Part shown: positions 1 to 64,000 of the stretch, in pieces
Position numbering within the stretch: the first letter of the stretch is position 1
Layout of the letters: each line of letters begins with the position of its first letter
DNA from: Amorphochlora amoebiformis
Lineage: Eukaryota; Cercozoa; Chlorarachniophyceae
Length of the DNA stretch: 64,000 nucleotides
NCBI GenBank assembly: GCA_054601695.1
Contig: BAAHQB010000038.1
Location: forward strand, 434,001 to 498,000
Reading direction: 5' to 3'
Notes under the pieces: generated by a model
What the model saw: the letters and a program-made list of their open reading frames with translations, nothing else
The model's database searches: none
Told to the model about the DNA's origin: nothing
Program-made: the position numbers and the translations under genes

Positions 1-52
1 GTCTATTTGATTATCAAGGTATGTATAATTTTGCTTATCTATATTTATTATG

Positions 53-88
<36 letters not shown>

Positions 89-179
89 AATATTCGTTTT
101 GGTCGGAAGCATGGCTTTTTTCTTTAATGTTATAGTCTATTTGATTATCAAGGTATGTATAATTTTGTTTAGCTATATT

Positions 180-231
<52 letters not shown>

Positions 232-413
232 CGGAATATTCGTTTTGGTCGGAACCATGGCTTTTTTCTTTAATGTTATAGCTTACTTGATTATCAAGGT
301 ATGTGTATAATTTTGTTTATCTATATTTATTATACATATATATATATGTGTGTGTATAAAATGTATATACATATATATTAACATGTATATATTTTTATAG
401 ATGTGTATATATA

Positions 414-468
<55 letters not shown>

Positions 469-484
469 ATATTACCTATATATG

Positions 485-520
<36 letters not shown>

Positions 521-596
521 CGTAAATATATATATATATAGACATTTCTATTGCTTGCGATTCGGATCTTTTTCCTTCGATATTATAGTCTACTTG

Positions 597-646
<50 letters not shown>

Positions 647-1200
647 TGTATATATAATATTATATATATGTATGTATACATATATATACATATACATATA
701 TATTATTTAGTGGACATCGTCTATTTATTATTCGGTCGCCGGTGGGTTTAGATATTGCCTAATTATGGCTCTATCATATGTCTTCTTTAATCAGGTATAA
801 ACCTAGGTATTTATGTGATATATAATGTTGAGATATTGGCCAATTATAGCACAATCATGTGTCTTCTTTAATCAGGTATAAACTTAGGTATTTATGTGAT
901 ATATAATGTTTAAATATTGACTGTTATGGCACTATTATAGGTCATTTTTTATCATACATTACAGTAACCTTTATTTGCTTATAAGATATGTATATATATG
1001 GATATATGTATACATATATATATGCATATCTATGTGTTCTATATGTGCATATCTGTGTGTTCTATATGTCAGGTATATATGTGATATATATTGTATTGAT
1101 AATGGCTGATTTTGGCACTATCATATGTCTTCTTTAATCAGATATAAAAGGAATGTTTAACTTTACTACACTGTATTATAATATTGTACAATTATGTATA

Positions 1201-1251
<51 letters not shown>

Positions 1252-1394
1252 TATATATATATATGTATAGATATGTAGAATATGGATGTGGATTTTAAAA
1301 TATATTTTCTACATATATGTATAAATGAATAGATTCTTATGATGTATATGTAAAATATTACACACATATATAGATATATTAATGTATGTATATG

Positions 1395-1487
<93 letters not shown>

Positions 1488-1579
1488 AATACATATGTTA
1501 TATGCAGTCGTCTAATGTTTTGGAGATATGCGGAATCGTAATAGCGTGTATCGGCTTTATATATATATATATATATATG

Positions 1580-1617
<38 letters not shown>

Positions 1618-1735
1618 GCATATGTTATATGCAGTCGTCTAATGTTTTGGAGATATGTGGAATCGTAATAGCGTGTATCGGCTTTTTGTCTAACAGTATG
1701 GCAGAGATGAGGTATTTATTTTCATTCATGCATAG

Positions 1736-1785
<50 letters not shown>

Positions 1786-2385
1786 GCAACGTGTAATATA
1801 TGTGATGTATTCATGCAAATATATTATATTTGTATGAATATGTAGAATACATAATATATATGTATATTGTATATATACACACATATACATATATATATAT
1901 ATGTATATATGTTTAAATATATGTATATAGTTGCATGTGTATACATACATATACATATAGATACGTAAATATATTCGTACAAAGATTTTTAATTTATATA
2001 TCAAAATACACAGTATTAATATATATAATACATATATATATATATATATATAATACATAATACACATCAATACAATTACAATTAATATATCCATACGTAC
2101 ATCTTCAATTAACATAACATATAAAACCACCTTCGCACATATTCATATATACACATATTCATGTAAGTTAGATATACACACACATATTCATATAAGATAT
2201 ACACACATATTCATATAAGATATACACACATTCACAGTCCAAATTCCCGAAAATACGCCAAGTCTATAAGACCTCCAAGCTTCAGCCCCCATCCATTTTC
2301 GTCATCCTCACCGTCAGCCTTCATCGACACCGATATAGAGTCTGCGCAGCATTCGATCATTGATCCTTCCTCTCCCGATCAGTGA
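1..2385 (+). CDS. C-terminal exons of a multi-pass membrane protein (5' end outside window)
   Basis: Seen: an exon ending at 18 (encoding VYLIIK before a GTATGT donor), an exon at 1635-1711 and a terminal exon at 2238-2385 ending in TGA. The middle exon encodes a transmembrane-like helix ([16 protein letters not shown]) followed by SMAEM. It ends in phase 2 and joins the last exon in frame, giving a hydrophilic Ser/Pro-rich tail of 48 residues that begins PNSRKYAKS and ends SSPDQ. Copies of the first exon at 93-152 and 236-298 show its fuller context ([18 protein letters not shown]), also membrane-like. Inference: the carboxy end of a polytopic transporter, possibly of the drug/metabolite (nucleotide-sugar or triose-phosphate) superfamily, where a last helix followed by a short cytosolic tail is usual. 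That family normally has a further helix between these two exons and I could not find it, so the identity is weak. The reading frame and the stop are better supported than the family. Confidence 0.6.
19..745 (+). repeat. Donor-side exon echoes of the membrane-protein exon
   Basis: Two good copies (93-152 and 236-298) of the exon ending at 18 follow it with its GTATGT donor and the downstream ATAATTTTGTTTA segment. They are separated by (TA)n(TG)n. Increasingly decayed copies follow at about 541-600 and 705-740, where the sequence still reads like a worn NVIVYLII. Similarity falls with distance from the true exon. Confidence 0.75.
753..1150 (+). repeat. About 78-bp tandem repeat, 3 copies plus a fragment
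   Basis: The unit runs from a TATTGGCCAATTATGGC-like segment through TCTTCTTTAATCAG and GTATAAAC to TGATATATAATGTT. Copies begin near 753 and 830, with degraded ones near 905 and 1078. The CAG/GTATAA junction looks like a worn exon end with its donor. No frame continues from the preceding exon phase, so I treat it as intronic. Confidence 0.6.
1495..1559 (+). repeat. Acceptor-side echo of exon 1635-1711
   Basis: This repeats the intron end (ATATGTTATATGCAG) and about the first 55 bases of the exon that begins at 1635, nearly identically, then breaks off into (TA)n. The true exon is the downstream copy because only it runs on to a donor and joins the terminal exon in frame. Confidence 0.85.
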
Positions 2386-3712
2386 CTTAGGTGAAATTCC
2401 AGAGATTTCATGCAAAGATTGAGGAATTTTCTAGAGATTTCATGCAAAAGATTGAGGAATTTTCTAGAATTTTTTTTTTGAGGTCCGGAAGTTGTTCAGG
2501 TGCATGGGGTTTTTTGCATGATGAAGGCTTGTTTATCATGAATCCGTAGGGGTCGATCTTGTCGAGTAAGCCAGAAACTTGCGCCAGTTACGGTATGCTT
2601 AAACCTGGAAAAATCTCCAGATTCTCTAGATTCTAGAGATTCTGGTATTCTCTAGATTCTAGATAATCTAATTATATTAGTTCTAGTAGTTGTTTATAAT
2701 ATTGGTTGTGAGTCTAGTTGTCTTCGAGTTTGCGCATGCATATGCAATGGTAAGTTGGTAACTTAATTGTTGTATTATAGAGTCTAACCAGTCTAATGGT
2801 CAACGATTTAGTAGTGAGAGTATAACTAGTATAACTAGGTATAAGACAGTACTAGACTAGTCTAGTAGTTCTACATCTATGTTGACATCTAGATGGTAGA
2901 CATGTGCTATCTCTAGTAGATAAGGCTATATACTCTAGATACTCTAGATACTACCGTACTAGATCTAGAGATATAAGATAATATAAAAGCACTGGAGCTG
3001 ATATATACTAGATATACAATGGAAGATTCACCAGAGATACAAACCTAACCCGACGCCCTAACCTAGTAACCCTAACCCTAACCCTAACCCAAACCCCCAC
3101 ACCGTGGAGGAAGGAGTCTATATATGGTCCTCGGAGTAAGACATGCTGAATAATCTGACTAGTCTGATCCTTACCCTAACCCTAACCATCTAGGTCATAG
3201 ATCAGGTATAGATCACTAAAATCCACTAGTAGTAGAGATCTGTCGTATGATATTAGCTAGATTAGATTAGTCTAGTAGTAGAGTGTACTCTAGGTACTCT
3301 AGTTACAGATTGTCTACGGACTACTAGATACTAGTAGATATGGTAGATACCTAGATACTGTCTTACTAGTCTTAGGCGATAAGGATGATTGTCAAGATTG
3401 TGGTAAGTTAAGATAATATCTCTATATATCACTCTGTAATAATCAAGATGAGTTAACTTGGATTCCCCGGCAGCGCTAAGTTCTCTAGGCTCACGTATAC
3501 TTTCTGGAGACTCTCTGGAGACTCTCTGGATACTTTTTGAGGTGCAGCTATCCATGGATCATGTGCATCAGTAGAAAGTTTAACAGCCTAGTCTTACTAG
3601 TTAAGACTAGTTCTAGACATAAGAAACACTTTGGACCTTTACGATAATTCATTAACGATAGTTAAAAAAGAAGACAGTTGAAGTCTATGGAATGCGTATA
3701 TATATATGTATG

Positions 3713-3750
<38 letters not shown>

Positions 3751-3913
3751 TATGGAAATGTATCGTGTACATGTTTTTATATCATATTACACGTATACAT
3801 ACACACACACATACATACAGTTTTTCATACGCAATTTTTTTTAAGTTCCTAGGGATGCTTTTTAAAATTGTCTGATACATAAATTTATTTTTTCAGGCGA
3901 TTTTCGAGTTGAG
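2386..3913. other. Convergent intergenic spacer, CTAG-rich
   Basis: This lies between the stop of the plus-strand membrane protein and the stop of the minus-strand CLC gene. From about 2600 to 3620 it is non-repetitive but unusually dense in CTAG (CTCTAGATTCTAGAG, AGTCTAGTAG and similar), with short telomeric runs near 3060 and 3170 and a TA tract near 3700-3740. It should hold the 3' UTRs and polyadenylation signals of both genes. I see no gene in it; an open frame at 3331-3555 on the minus strand has no family resemblance. Confidence 0.6.
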
Positions 3914-63986
<60,073 letters not shown>

Positions 63987-64000
63987 CTGTTCCGGGTTAG

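Noticed and set aside
3331-3555. 74-residue minus-strand open frame in the CTAG-rich spacer
   Set aside because: No start context, family or splice evidence; the stretch lies in a convergent spacer downstream of both stops.

Overview
This is a eukaryotic nuclear window, most likely from a unicellular protist that I cannot place further. The evidence is spliceosomal introns (mostly GT-AG, with GTAATA a frequent donor), very small exons, interstitial TTAGGG-type telomeric repeats, and protein families typical of eukaryotes. Only about 5.5 kb of the 64 kb is coding by my reading. Nearly all the rest is intron made of (TA)n microsatellite, GA/CT tracts, TTAGGG/CCCTAA blocks and local tandem copies of exon edges. 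Most long open frames in the window are translated microsatellite, not genes. I found no rRNA, tRNA, CRISPR or transposon gene.

Four genes can be read by chaining exons whose splice phases agree. (1) Plus strand, 1 to 2385: the C-terminal end of a multi-pass membrane protein that starts upstream of the window. (2) Minus strand, 39977 down to 3914: a CLC-family chloride channel of about 880 residues in at least 56 exons over 36 kb, with the full transmembrane core, two CBS domains and a 220-residue linker between them. It carries GSGIPE, GKEGPFVH and LFSIEVT; the valine after SIE points to a channel rather than a proton-coupled exchanger. (3) Plus strand, 40784 to 48683: a complete papain-family (cathepsin L-like) cysteine protease, 326 residues in 18 exons, every phase consistent, with the catalytic Gln, Cys, His and Asn all present. 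(4) Minus strand, 63986 down to 50553: a WD40-repeat protein with a long charged C-terminal half, 28 exons seen, 5' end beyond the window.

Layout: genes 1 and 2 converge on a CTAG-rich spacer (2386-3913). Genes 2 and 3 diverge from a spacer of about 0.8 kb (39978-40783). Genes 3 and 4 converge on a second CTAG-rich spacer (48684-50552) that holds a poly-A tract of about 170 bases.

The most unusual signal is systematic. In all four genes, introns contain tandem 'echoes' of the neighbouring exon edge (20-60 bp of exon with its splice site), separated by TA or GA repeats. Donor-side echoes follow the true exon and acceptor-side echoes precede it, so the true exon is always the outermost copy. 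Telomeric repeats also supply splice sites: introns often begin as sense GTTAGGG or end as sense CCCTAG. I found no clear functional link among the four genes.
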